Shown in pieces: positions 1 through 8,003 of a DNA stretch of 59,364 bases. Location of the stretch: the NCBI GenBank assembly GCA_001898225.1, contig MKTJ01000085.1, positions 1-59,364 on the forward strand. Reading direction: 5' to 3'. The stretch's first letter is position 1, and each line of letters begins with the position of its first letter. The position numbers were made by a program, and so were the translations under genes. The notes beneath the pieces are model-generated. The model made no database searches. It saw only the letters and a program-made list of their open reading frames with translations, and was not told where the DNA came from. The stretch comes from Chloroflexi bacterium 54-19 (lineage in GTDB: Bacteria; Chloroflexota; Chloroflexia; Chloroheliales; Chloroheliaceae).

Positions 1-246
1 GGGCTCTAGTATTATGCTTCCGCCGCTCATTTTAGGGACTCCTGTTCATTCCGGGTTTGCCAATCATATGTCTAGTTCAGGTTAGCTACCCGGCAAATTG
101 CTTCCGGCGCGTTCCATGTAGACATTTTGATTGTAAAGGTAGTCGAGTTGGCTTTGAAGGGACAAAACTGGTACACAAGTGAGACACTTGTGACCCAGGT
201 CCGGCTAACCAGGACAACCGGAAGGGCGGAAACATCCCCCTCTTAA
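1..246. other. Region downstream of the JAB gene, no gene seen
   Basis: No convincing gene lies here. A perfect 8-bp inverted repeat with a 3-nt loop (CACAAGTG AGA CACTTGTG) sits at 174-192, without the T-run of an intrinsic terminator. The operon to the right may therefore read through toward the window edge, or end by another mechanism. Confidence 0.5.
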
Positions 247-1380
247 CTAGCGGGTCATTAACAGGACGACCACCAAAATAATAAGTAACAGAATCAGCCC
301 GGCCACAATCATAACCAGGGCCGGTGAAATCCGGGACGCTGAGGTGGACCGGCCAGGTGCCAATGGAGTGGTGGCGGGCACTTGCTGGCGCATCGTTAGC
401 GTCCGGTCTTCGTCGTCCGAGGTAGCACCGGGAGCCATATTACCGGGGGGCTGGGGTGAGCGAGTTTTGAAGTTGGCCGGGTTGTAGTCCGGCGACAACT
501 GGGCAGGCGGTATCGGGTCAAAAAACGTTTCTTTTCCTCTGTTCCCGGCATTTGTTTCCTGATAGGTCGAGGATAGGCGGGCTGGCGGCATCGGCTCGAA
601 CAATTTTGAATAATTCTTGACGGTATTCATGTCAATATCGCTGGCTTCCCCGGTGAAAGGACTTGGTATGTCGAGCGGAGAGGCCGGTATAGTGTGCGGC
701 TGCGGCTGTTTGGCTGGTTTGATGACCGTGACGGCAGGTGCGGGCGCGGCGGCAGCCTCGGCCTGGAGGGTCTTTTTATCTTTAGGCACCAGGACGATGT
801 TGGCGTGATAGATGGCGCTGCCGTCGTCCCAGGGCTCGTCGTCATTCTGAGCTTCGATTTGACCGTGCTCCTGGAGCCGGACAAAGTCGGGCAGGTCGCG
901 GTCCAGGTAGAAAAGATGGAAATTGGCCCGGTGATTTTTGACGGTCATAATCGGGTTTATCAGCCTGATAGGATAATCGGGGTCGGCCAGCAGTTGCCGG
1001 GCCGTCATAAGGTCGCCCTGGCTGGGTCTTTCCAGGGTCGCGGGGTGTTTGTGCCATTCCCCCACATAGTCGGAGCCGGGGAAACTCTGGCGAATCCGGT
1101 TAAGCTCGTTGTTGGCATAATCGGTATCCACGGCAAAGCTGTACTGGGCGTGTTCAGCCTGGGGCCCGCTGCCAGTAGCCCCGACCAGGTAACAGGTATC
1201 CTGGTCCAGCCAGATACCTACCAGGATGCCGCCGGTTTCGAGACCCTGGTCGTCATAGCGAAGGGTTTCCTGGCTGATGAAACTCAGGACGCTGGGTGCT
1301 GCCAGCACGGTTATGCTGAGCACATTATCTTTCCCTGGCCTGGGGTTGCCATTACGGTCATTTTTTAGTGTATCAGACAT
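247..1380 (-). CDS. Tail-anchored JAB/JAMM metalloprotease (putative deubiquitinase-like isopeptidase)
   Basis: Predicted zinc isopeptidase of the JAB/MPN family, which removes ubiquitin-like proteins from targets or trims their C-termini. The JAMM signature is complete: E48 in ETGG, H110-K-H112-P, S120 and D123. The catalytic domain covers about residues 22-165. A proline-rich disordered stretch follows, with two near-identical motifs (FEPMPPARLS and FDPIPPAQLS, about 261-273 and 287-299). One membrane helix lies at the extreme C-terminus (about 353-376), so the enzyme should be anchored with its catalytic domain in the cytoplasm. An upstream in-frame ATG at 1434 exists, but the start at 1380 is preferred: GGAG lies 6 nt before it, and the gene then overlaps the kinase gene by 8 nt. 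It is the last gene of the E1/E2 operon visible in the window. Family assignment is firm; the substrate is unknown. Confidence 0.88.
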   Translation of the reverse strand: MSDTLKNDRNGNPRPGKDNVLSITVLAAPSVLSFISQETLRYDDQGLETGGILVGIWLDQDTCYLVGATGSGPQAEHAQYSFAVDTDYANNELNRIRQSFPGSDYVGEWHKHPATLERPSQGDLMTARQLLADPDYPIRLINPIMTVKNHRANFHLFYLDRDLPDFVRLQEHGQIEAQNDDEPWDDGSAIYHANIVLVPKDKKTLQAEAAAAPAPAVTVIKPAKQPQPHTIPASPLDIPSPFTGEASDIDMNTVKNYSKLFEPMPPARLSSTYQETNAGNRGKETFFDPIPPAQLSPDYNPANFKTRSPQPPGNMAPGATSDDEDRTLTMRQQVPATTPLAPGRSTSASRISPALVMIVAGLILLLIILVVVLLMTR

Positions 1381-4300
1381 GAATTTCTCCACAACTGGCA
1401 ATATAAGTCGGCGTGCCGGGATCGTTATGGACATTTACATAGAAGCTACCGGTGATTAAAGCGCTGTAATCGGTTTTAATCACCGTGACTGAAGTAGCTT
1501 TCCCGTCTGCCGTAGGTCTCAGAGTTTCAAGGTCAAATTTGATGTCGCCCTGGTTGGCGCATGTCCCCGCGTGGATATGCACTTTGTGCTGGCCGGGGTC
1601 GAGCCCTGCAACGTCCAGCGTTACTCTGACCGAACCGCCGGGGATTTCGGTCAGGAGGGCAGTGCCGCTAACTTTGGTCCCGTTCTGTGGGGTCAGGTTT
1701 ATAGTTGTACTACGGGCTGTTTGCTGGGCCGCCACGGTATTGAGGGCGGGACTGCCACCGCCGGTTGCTATCGTAATTTTCTGGTCGTCCTGGCTCCAAT
1801 GCAACCCGATGACCGGGTTGGTGCCGATAGAACTACGTGTCAGGATAACGTTGTTTTCCAGGGACCAGAGTTGTAAATCGCCTTTTTCGGTGCTAACCGC
1901 CAGCCGTTTACCGTCAGCGCTGATACCCAGGCTCGAGACCGGGGCGGTCAGGCTCTGGGCGGTCAGGGCATTGGTGGCAACCTTTTTGGAAAGGTCAATC
2001 GCAAGCGTTTCGACGCTGGCTTCGCGCCCGACTGCCAGTTGGCTGGCCCCGTTGCCAAACCAGGCCAGTTGTTTGATGCCGCTTTTGGTGTCGGGTGACG
2101 GTTCGAGTTCTATTACCGGCTTGCCGGAGGAGGTGGCGTAAAGGATGATACGCCCGCTGCTGAGCCCGACTGCCAGGGTCGAGTTGTCCGGCGAGAAGGC
2201 CAGCGCGACCGGGGCCAATCCCTGGATGCTGGGGTCGAAATAAGGGAATTCCGGCCCGGCGGCATTTTTCTTCAGGTCGAAGGTACGGATGGTCCGCGAC
2301 CCGGCGTAGGCCACCAGGGTCTGGTCGCCCGAAATAGTCGCCGGGACTGCCAGGTCGCCTTTCACCTGGGCCACCACGTTGCCGTTGTTATAAGAATAGA
2401 CGTTGACCGTTTTGTCGGCCAGGGTAGCGACCACGAACTGACTGTCCTTGCTAAAGACCGCCGAGATAACCCGGTCGCTGTTGGGTTTGGCCTTATCATC
2501 GAGGGTCTTAACGACCTTGTTAGTGGCGGCGTCCCAGGCTTTAATAGTTTTATCGTCCGAAGCGGTCAGGAACAACTGGCCGTTAGGGCTCCAACTCACC
2601 ATGTTTATCGGTCCGGCATGACCGCTCAAGGCTACCGCTCCGGTCCCGGCCCCCACCGAAGGTTGGGGCGTGCCCCGGTCGTTACCGCTCGTGGTAGCCG
2701 CACCCGTGGTGCCTACCACCGTGGTTGTGGTGGCGGGTCCGGTAGTCGCGCTGCTAGAAATGGCCGGGGTAGTCTGGGCGGCGCTGGTCGTAGTGGCTTG
2801 CCCGGTCGTATTTGCGGCGGAGGTTCCTGTCGCCGTGGTTGCGCCTGTGGTAGGGCCGGTCCCGGTGGTCGCGGTGGTAGTTATGCTGGCCTGGGCGGTG
2901 GGTGTGGTTGTTCCTTTGCCGAAGGGATTGATTACCAGCACTGCCACGACCGCCAGGATAACGACGACCAGCACGCCAATTATCACGAACAACCAGATGG
3001 GTTGTTTGCGCCGGGCTTTGGTGACCTGGGGCGGGTTAGGGTTGCCGGGTTGGTTCGGGGCGAAGCCTTGCGGCCCAAAATTGCCCTGGCCGGGTGGTGG
3101 TGCGGCTATCCCTTCTTTTTCTCGCCTCCACTGGGCGGCCTGACCCTGGCCTGGAACTCCGGTTTTTTCCTGCATCCACTGGGCCTGTCCTGGGGCCTGT
3201 TGGGCCTGGGCGGGAGCAGTCCCGGCGGCACCACCTCGTTTTTCCTGCATCCAGCGATCTTGCTCATTGGGGACCGCGCCGGGCTGGCGACCGTTGGCCG
3301 GACCTTGCTGGGCCGGTAGATTTTTCTCCCGCGAATAGCGTTCGTAGGCGGCATCGGGCCGGGCCGGGTTAGGGTTCGGCGGGGTGGCGCCACCCTGTTT
3401 CTCCTGCATCCATTGGGCCTGACCTGGGGCCTGGGCCGGGTTGTTGTATTGCTGGGGCGTGTTGCGCTGGGGAACGCCTCCCTTTTCCTGCATCCATTGA
3501 TTTGGCAGGTTCGGCGCGGGAGCAGGCGCGGTGTTCCTCCGTTTCTCTTGCATCCACTGTTCCGGGGCGGGCTGGGTCTGGTCCACCTGGTCTTTTAACT
3601 CGCCAAAGGAATTGAGCGAAGGGTCGAACTCACGCCACATGGTCCCTTCGGGTGAGGGCTGCACCTCGCCCCGTTTCTCCTGCATCCAGCGGGCTTGCCC
3701 TGGGGTCTCACCGGGGATTTGGCCGGGCGCTTTGGCCTGGTTAGCGGGGGGCGCAGGCGGCGGCGCTTTGATTTCGCTAAACGAGTTGAAAATAGTCTCG
3801 TCCGGGGAGTTTTTGGCCGGGCCTCCCCCTTTTTCGCGCATCCACTGGGCTTCCTGGTTCGCGGCAGGTTGGGCGGTTCCCCGTTTTTCCTGCATCCATT
3901 GGGCCTCGCCAGCGGGAGCGGGTTGGGCGGGGCTTCCGCCGCGTTTTTCTTCCATCCAGCGGGCCACCGGGTCGTTTGGGGTTGGGGTGGTCCGGGATGG
4001 GTCTGGCGTCGCTTGATTGGCGCTTGGGGATGGCCCGACGTTGTACGAACTCAAGGGAGCCGAACGGAGACCCCGGTTGATTTCTTTGAAAGCCTTGAGC
4101 ATTTCAGGCGCAGTCTGGAAACGGTCGTCCGGGTTTTTAGCCAGCACTTTATAGAGGAACGGCTCGTAATCGGAGGGGACCTGCGGGTCGGGCAGGGGTA
4201 TCGGTTCTTCCAGGTGGCGTTTGCCGATTTCAAAGGGCAGGCGACCGTTGTAGAGTTTGCGCCCGGTCAGCATGAAGAACAAAATCAGGCCCATCGAGTA

Positions 4301-4882
4301 AATATCGCTGCGTTTGTCGGCCTGACCGAGGAATTGTTCGGGGGCCATATACGAGGGCGAACCCAGGATAATCCCGGCCTGGGTCAAGTTCGTATTATTG
4401 TCCATCGTTTTGGCGATGCCGAAGTCTGCGATAAAAGCCCGGCCTTCATCGTTCAACAAAATATTGGCCGGTTTCAGGTCGCGGTGAATCAGGCCGTGAC
4501 TGTGAGCATGCCCGATACCGCCGGTAATATTTTCGAAGATGCCGGCGATTTCTTCCCTGGTGGGCGGGTTACGGCGGACCCGGCTCCGTAAATTGCCGCC
4601 TTTCGCGTAGGGCATCACCAGGTAAAGATAGCCGCCCGATTCGCCATAATCGAAGACGGGCAAAATTCCCGGATGGTCCAGCCGGGCGACCGAGTGGGCC
4701 TCCAGTTTGAAGCGGTCCACGAAATCGGCGTCTTCCCCGTTAACCAGTTCGGAAGAAATGACCTTAACGGCTACCTCGCGGTCCAACGCCAACTGGTCGG
4801 CCAGCCACACTTCCGCAACCCCGCCTTTACCAATCATGCTTTTAAGTTTGTAGCCCCCGAACTGGGCGTTTTCCAGAAACAT
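1373..4882 (-). CDS. Membrane Ser/Thr protein kinase with WD40 propeller and SOD-like C-terminal domain
   Basis: 1169 residues. Residues 10-270 form a PknB/Hanks-type kinase with all key residues: K40 (VAVK), HRD with D135, DFG with D153 and an APE motif near 180. Residues about 280-625 are a Pro/Gln-rich disordered linker holding nine exact W-M-x-E-K motifs plus two variants. One membrane helix (about 628-652) is followed by a Thr/Ala-rich stalk, WD40 repeats (about 748-1040) and a C-terminal domain (about 1050-1169). That last domain has HIHAGTC and ASCGEI patterns like the Cu/Zn-SOD-like family, but not the full set of SOD copper ligands. The kinase should be cytoplasmic, which puts the propeller and SOD-like domain outside. 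The gene starts 16 nt after the upstream membrane-protein gene and overlaps the JAB gene by 8 nt. It is probably a sensor kinase; the ligand is unknown. Confidence 0.9.
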   Translation of the reverse strand: MFLENAQFGGYKLKSMIGKGGVAEVWLADQLALDREVAVKVISSELVNGEDADFVDRFKLEAHSVARLDHPGILPVFDYGESGGYLYLVMPYAKGGNLRSRVRRNPPTREEIAGIFENITGGIGHAHSHGLIHRDLKPANILLNDEGRAFIADFGIAKTMDNNTNLTQAGIILGSPSYMAPEQFLGQADKRSDIYSMGLILFFMLTGRKLYNGRLPFEIGKRHLEEPIPLPDPQVPSDYEPFLYKVLAKNPDDRFQTAPEMLKAFKEINRGLRSAPLSSYNVGPSPSANQATPDPSRTTPTPNDPVARWMEEKRGGSPAQPAPAGEAQWMQEKRGTAQPAANQEAQWMREKGGGPAKNSPDETIFNSFSEIKAPPPAPPANQAKAPGQIPGETPGQARWMQEKRGEVQPSPEGTMWREFDPSLNSFGELKDQVDQTQPAPEQWMQEKRRNTAPAPAPNLPNQWMQEKGGVPQRNTPQQYNNPAQAPGQAQWMQEKQGGATPPNPNPARPDAAYERYSREKNLPAQQGPANGRQPGAVPNEQDRWMQEKRGGAAGTAPAQAQQAPGQAQWMQEKTGVPGQGQAAQWRREKEGIAAPPPGQGNFGPQGFAPNQPGNPNPPQVTKARRKQPIWLFVIIGVLVVVILAVVAVLVINPFGKGTTTPTAQASITTTATTGTGPTTGATTATGTSAANTTGQATTTSAAQTTPAISSSATTGPATTTTVVGTTGAATTSGNDRGTPQPSVGAGTGAVALSGHAGPINMVSWSPNGQLFLTASDDKTIKAWDAATNKVVKTLDDKAKPNSDRVISAVFSKDSQFVVATLADKTVNVYSYNNGNVVAQVKGDLAVPATISGDQTLVAYAGSRTIRTFDLKKNAAGPEFPYFDPSIQGLAPVALAFSPDNSTLAVGLSSGRIILYATSSGKPVIELEPSPDTKSGIKQLAWFGNGASQLAVGREASVETLAIDLSKKVATNALTAQSLTAPVSSLGISADGKRLAVSTEKGDLQLWSLENNVILTRSSIGTNPVIGLHWSQDDQKITIATGGGSPALNTVAAQQTARSTTINLTPQNGTKVSGTALLTEIPGGSVRVTLDVAGLDPGQHKVHIHAGTCANQGDIKFDLETLRPTADGKATSVTVIKTDYSALITGSFYVNVHNDPGTPTYIASCGEIHV
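3116..3958 (-). repeat. Coding repeat: W-M-x-E-K motif array in the kinase linker
   Basis: Translated on the minus strand, kinase residues 309, 329, 347, 399, 443, 463, 491, 544 and 569 each begin a WM[EQR]EK motif, usually followed by [RGQT]-G. Variants YSREK (516) and WRREK (585) also occur. The spacers are low-complexity Pro/Ala/Gln/Gly and vary in length, so the motif is conserved and not the unit. Two related [NS]-S-F-[SG]-E-[IL]-K motifs occur near 366-372 and 424-430. Confidence 0.85.
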
Positions 4883-4898
4883 AGTCGTAGTTCCCCGG

Positions 4899-6251
4899 TT
4901 ATTTCTTGGGTGTCGCGCTCAATAGTTTCAAAGCGGCGGCCACTTGCTGCAACTTGGAGTTAGCCTCGTCTTTGTTAGGGGCGTCCACCGCGAGGGCCAG
5001 GCTATAGAAATTGCGGGCCTGGGCCAGGGCTTCGGCATTGGTGGCGTTAAAGACTTTATCGCCCTGTTTCAGGTACGAGTCGTAGAGAATGTCCGCCGTG
5101 TTGCGGAAGTGCGTGCCTTCCGTTTGCAGTTGTGATTCATCGTAGAGCGGTTTGATGGTGTCTACGGCCTGGCTGTACATCTCGGACTGGTATTGCAGGA
5201 GGCCCTGGGCGTAGGTATCGGCCCGTTGCAAATCTTTAGCCAGCCCTTGGTAACTGGGGTCGAGGGCGTTCGCCTTGCGGAAGTTTGTCAGGGCCAGGTT
5301 AGCCGAAGCCTGGGAGTTGGTCTTATCGGCTACGGCCTGTCTGCCAAGTTCGACATAAGCTTTCACCAGGAGCGGTTTGGCCTTGCTAAAATTCGGGTCG
5401 GAAGGCGAAAGCAACTCCAACGAATTGACCACGTCCTGCCAGCGGCTGTTGTTCGCGGCGTCCTGGGCCAGGCTCAATAACCGGGCCGAATCACCCGCTG
5501 AAGTGGTCGTAGCGGCGGGGGTGGTGCTGGCAACCTCGGTGGCCGGGGCGGTCGTCACGGGAGTCGTTGTCACTGCGGCGCTGCCGGTCGTGACCGGGGC
5601 GGTTGTACTGGAAGTTGCGGTGGTGGCACCGGCACTTGTGGTGGCGGTAGGGCTGGAGGGGTTCTTAGGGGCCAACAGTAAAATGACCACTATTACAATC
5701 GCGGCTACCACCAACACAGCCACAATACCGAGAATAATATAAAGTTTGCCGTTGCCGCTCTTAGCCTTCTGGGCTGAATTGGCCGGGTTAAAATTCTTTT
5801 CCTGGTGCCAGGCCAGTTCGTCCTGGCCGGGGGTGCGGTTGGCCGGTTGCGGCCCCGGTTGAGTTGGTTGGGGCGCTAATCCCTGTTTCTCCCGCATCCA
5901 CTGGTCCCGGCCCTGGGCTGGCCCCTGGACGGTTGGTGGGGCGGGCGCCGGGACCAGCCCCTGGTATTGGCCGCCGAAATTGCCCTGTTTTTCGCGCATC
6001 CACTGGTCCCGGCCCTGGGCGAGCCCTTGAACTGTTGGCGGGGCAGATGGTTGACCACCGAAATTGCCCTGTTTCTCGCGCATCCATTGGGCTTCCTGGG
6101 GATTCTGGGGTTGGTTAGGCCGTGCCGCGACCCGGCCCTGTTTTTCCTGCATCCACTGGGCTTCCTCGGCGGGAGGATTAGGCTGGCCGGGGCCGGGAGC
6201 CTGGTATTGCTTTTCCCGTTTCCACTTGTCCTCAGGTCTTTCGTGACTCAT
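4899..6251 (-). CDS. Single-pass membrane protein: W-M-x-E-K motif region plus TPR-like outer domain
   Basis: 450 residues. The N-terminal 165 residues are disordered and Pro/Gln-rich, with six motif copies: WKREK at 10, WMQEK at 33, WMREK at 56, 84 and 118, and WHQEK at 148. A membrane helix spans about 170-194. A Thr/Ala-rich stalk leads to helical, TPR-like repeats to the C-terminus. The outer domain looks paralogous to that of the neighbour at 6337-7854 (ALDPSY, LYDSYLKQGD against YYDSLIRVGD). A longer frame opens upstream at 6434, but the ATG at 6251 has AGGT 6 nt away and leaves an 85-nt gap to the previous gene, so it is preferred. The shared motif with the downstream kinase suggests a common binding partner or a common modification. 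No enzymatic domain is seen. Confidence 0.8.
   Translation of the reverse strand: MSHERPEDKWKREKQYQAPGPGQPNPPAEEAQWMQEKQGRVAARPNQPQNPQEAQWMREKQGNFGGQPSAPPTVQGLAQGRDQWMREKQGNFGGQYQGLVPAPAPPTVQGPAQGRDQWMREKQGLAPQPTQPGPQPANRTPGQDELAWHQEKNFNPANSAQKAKSGNGKLYIILGIVAVLVVAAIVIVVILLLAPKNPSSPTATTSAGATTATSSTTAPVTTGSAAVTTTPVTTAPATEVASTTPAATTTSAGDSARLLSLAQDAANNSRWQDVVNSLELLSPSDPNFSKAKPLLVKAYVELGRQAVADKTNSQASANLALTNFRKANALDPSYQGLAKDLQRADTYAQGLLQYQSEMYSQAVDTIKPLYDESQLQTEGTHFRNTADILYDSYLKQGDKVFNATNAEALAQARNFYSLALAVDAPNKDEANSKLQQVAAALKLLSATPKK
5796..6224 (-). repeat. Coding repeat: W-M-x-E-K motif array in the membrane protein
   Basis: Four exact WM[QR]EK-Q-G copies and two variants lie within 143 residues. 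Two of the repeat units are near-duplicates including the spacer (GRDQWMREKQGNFGG and GRDQWMREKQG), which suggests recent local duplication at this end of the array. Confidence 0.8.
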
Positions 6252-6336
6252 TCTTACCTCGATTTGGAGAGTGTCGGCTTTAGCCGGGTGGGAAAGCCTC
6301 TCTGGTTCGCCCGTTGGCCTGTTGCTCAGCGGTGGG

Positions 6337-7854
6337 TCAGGGATTCGGCGCGGTCGGTACCGCTTTACCTGCCTGCCTGAGTTGATTTTCGATGCTGGAC
6401 GCCCTGGCCTGGGCGTAGCGGGTATCGGCCACATTCTTTAACAGGGCGGCCCGCGCGTAGCTCTTGTAGGCGTCGGTCAGGAGGTTTTCCGCGAACTGGC
6501 CGTCCCCAACGCGTATCAGGCTGTCATAGTAGAGGCTGGAAGCGTCGCGGAAATTCTGGTCCCTGGTATAAAGCTGGCTGAATAAGGGTATAGCCGCTTC
6601 CAGTTCTTTTTCGTTATAGGCCGAGACCGCCTTGACGTACAGGTTGCCGGTGTCGAGGCGGGTCTGCAAGGCCGATTCTTCTTGCTGGTTGCGGTCTTTG
6701 CCGTCGAGAGTTTTGGCCGTGTCCAGCGCCTTTTGATAATTGACCAGGCTCTCCTGGAAGTCTGCCAACTGGGCCGATTTGTTTAACTGGTCGCCCAGGC
6801 TGACATAGGCTTTGAAAAGCAAGGCCGGGACATCCGGGTGTTTGATATTGCCCGATTGGTTTTGCCGGTCGTGCAACTGTTCCAGAGTCTCCGCCGCCTC
6901 TTTGAACTGGTTATTGTTCAGTTGGGTGGTAGCCTGGTTGTACAGGGTATCCAGGTCACCTGGGGCCTGGGTAGTGGCACTCGTGGCAGCACTCGCAGTG
7001 TTACCTGCTGTCGAGGCTGCCGGGGTCAGGGCCCGGAACGGGACCAAACTTTCAAGCGCCACCGGGGTCGTGTTGGCCGGTGAGGTGGCCGGTTTGTTCA
7101 GGACCAAAAACCAGACCGCGCCCCCGGCCAGGGCTAATATCAGTATCGCCAGGAGTAGCCAGAGGGCCATCCAACCTCCCGAACCGCTTTTTTTAGCCGC
7201 TTTTTCCGGCTGGACCGGGGTAACGGGCCTGACCGGGGCCGCAGCTACGAAAGGCGGCATAGCCTGGTTCAGATTGGCCGGGCGGTCAAGCGGTGGCCGG
7301 GTTACGGGCATTTGGCCTGGTCCTGGCAGATTAAACGCAACCTGCCCTGGTCCTTGAATGGGTCTCTGGACCGGACCCTGGGCTGGCCCCTGGCTCCTGG
7401 ATTGGTCCCTGGGCTGGACCCGGTTGTCCACCACAGGTGGAACTGGTGGTAAGGCCGGTTTGAAAGCACGCAAGGCCGACGATTTTAGCTCGCTATATTC
7501 GTCAAACATCAGGCTCGGCACCGATGGCGTCTCGTCTATGCGAGGATGCGGGGCCGGGGCCGGTTTGGGCGGAGGCGGCGCGGCCTGGCGGCGCACTTCT
7601 GGCACATTTGGCTTCAGTTCGCCGTATTCGTCAAAGATAAGACTCGGTATCGAAGGCGGCTCGTCGTTGGGACGCCGGTTGGCGGGCGGTTGGCCGGGCC
7701 GGATTGGTACATTGGGTTTAACTTCGCCGTATTCGTCAAACATCAGGCTCGGCACCGCGAAGTCAGGGCCGAATCCGGGCAAATCGGGGTTGTCCTGGCG
7801 CGGAGGCGGGGAATTTCGCGGCTTATTCCTGGCATCGTCGGGGTTCTGGCTCAC
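6337..7854 (-). CDS. Single-pass membrane protein: S-L-x-F-D-E-Y motif region plus TPR-like outer domain
   Basis: 505 residues, starting with GTG at 7854 (a weak AAAGAG lies upstream). The N-terminal part is proline-rich and disordered, with three copies of P-S-L-[MI]-F-D-E-Y-[GS]-E-[VL]-K at residues 35-46, 70-81 and 113-124. A membrane helix spans about 228-252 after a Lys-rich KKSGSGG stretch, consistent with an N-in, C-out orientation. A Thr/Ala stalk and TPR-like helical repeats (about 285-500) follow; these resemble the repeats of the next gene, so the two are likely paralogs whose cytosolic motifs diverged. The gene lies 149 nt downstream of the E1-like gene. The function is unknown; an adaptor or substrate role in the conjugation pathway is inferred from its position and motifs. 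Confidence 0.78.
   Translation of the reverse strand: MSQNPDDARNKPRNSPPPRQDNPDLPGFGPDFAVPSLMFDEYGEVKPNVPIRPGQPPANRRPNDEPPSIPSLIFDEYGELKPNVPEVRRQAAPPPPKPAPAPHPRIDETPSVPSLMFDEYSELKSSALRAFKPALPPVPPVVDNRVQPRDQSRSQGPAQGPVQRPIQGPGQVAFNLPGPGQMPVTRPPLDRPANLNQAMPPFVAAAPVRPVTPVQPEKAAKKSGSGGWMALWLLLAILILALAGGAVWFLVLNKPATSPANTTPVALESLVPFRALTPAASTAGNTASAATSATTQAPGDLDTLYNQATTQLNNNQFKEAAETLEQLHDRQNQSGNIKHPDVPALLFKAYVSLGDQLNKSAQLADFQESLVNYQKALDTAKTLDGKDRNQQEESALQTRLDTGNLYVKAVSAYNEKELEAAIPLFSQLYTRDQNFRDASSLYYDSLIRVGDGQFAENLLTDAYKSYARAALLKNVADTRYAQARASSIENQLRQAGKAVPTAPNP
7483..7752 (-). repeat. Coding repeat: three P-S-L-x-F-D-E-Y-x-E-x-K motifs
   Basis: Three 12-residue motifs are separated by proline-rich spacers of 23 and 31 residues. 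At the DNA level the cores are nearly identical in the complement of TATTCGTCAAA, while the spacers differ, so the peptide motif itself appears to be what is kept. Confidence 0.8.
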
Positions 7855-8003
7855 TTTGACTACTCTTTGATATTCGCGTCTTTTAAAGTTGGACTAGCGC
7901 TACACCTGGGCCGGGTCAAAATGTTCCAGGTCAAACCAATTTTTCGACTTTAACAAAAGGACTGAGTTTAACAAAAACTAACGCATAGATTGGCCGGTCG
8001 AGA

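Noticed and set aside
75..231. A short minus-strand ORF right after the JAB gene, with a purine run before its ATG
   Set aside because: About 50 residues with Pro/Ser/Leu-rich, random-looking composition, and the inverted repeat at 174-192 lies inside it. Not a convincing gene or ubiquitin-like protein.
694..1368. A 224-residue plus-strand frame opposite the JAB gene
   Set aside because: Antisense to a clear JAMM domain; open only because of codon bias in GC-rich genes.
3116..3958. Tandem DNA repeat or CRISPR-like array
   Set aside because: The recurring TTTTTCCTGCATCCA-type segments are explained by the coding motif W-M-Q-E-K; spacers are in-frame protein code of uneven length.
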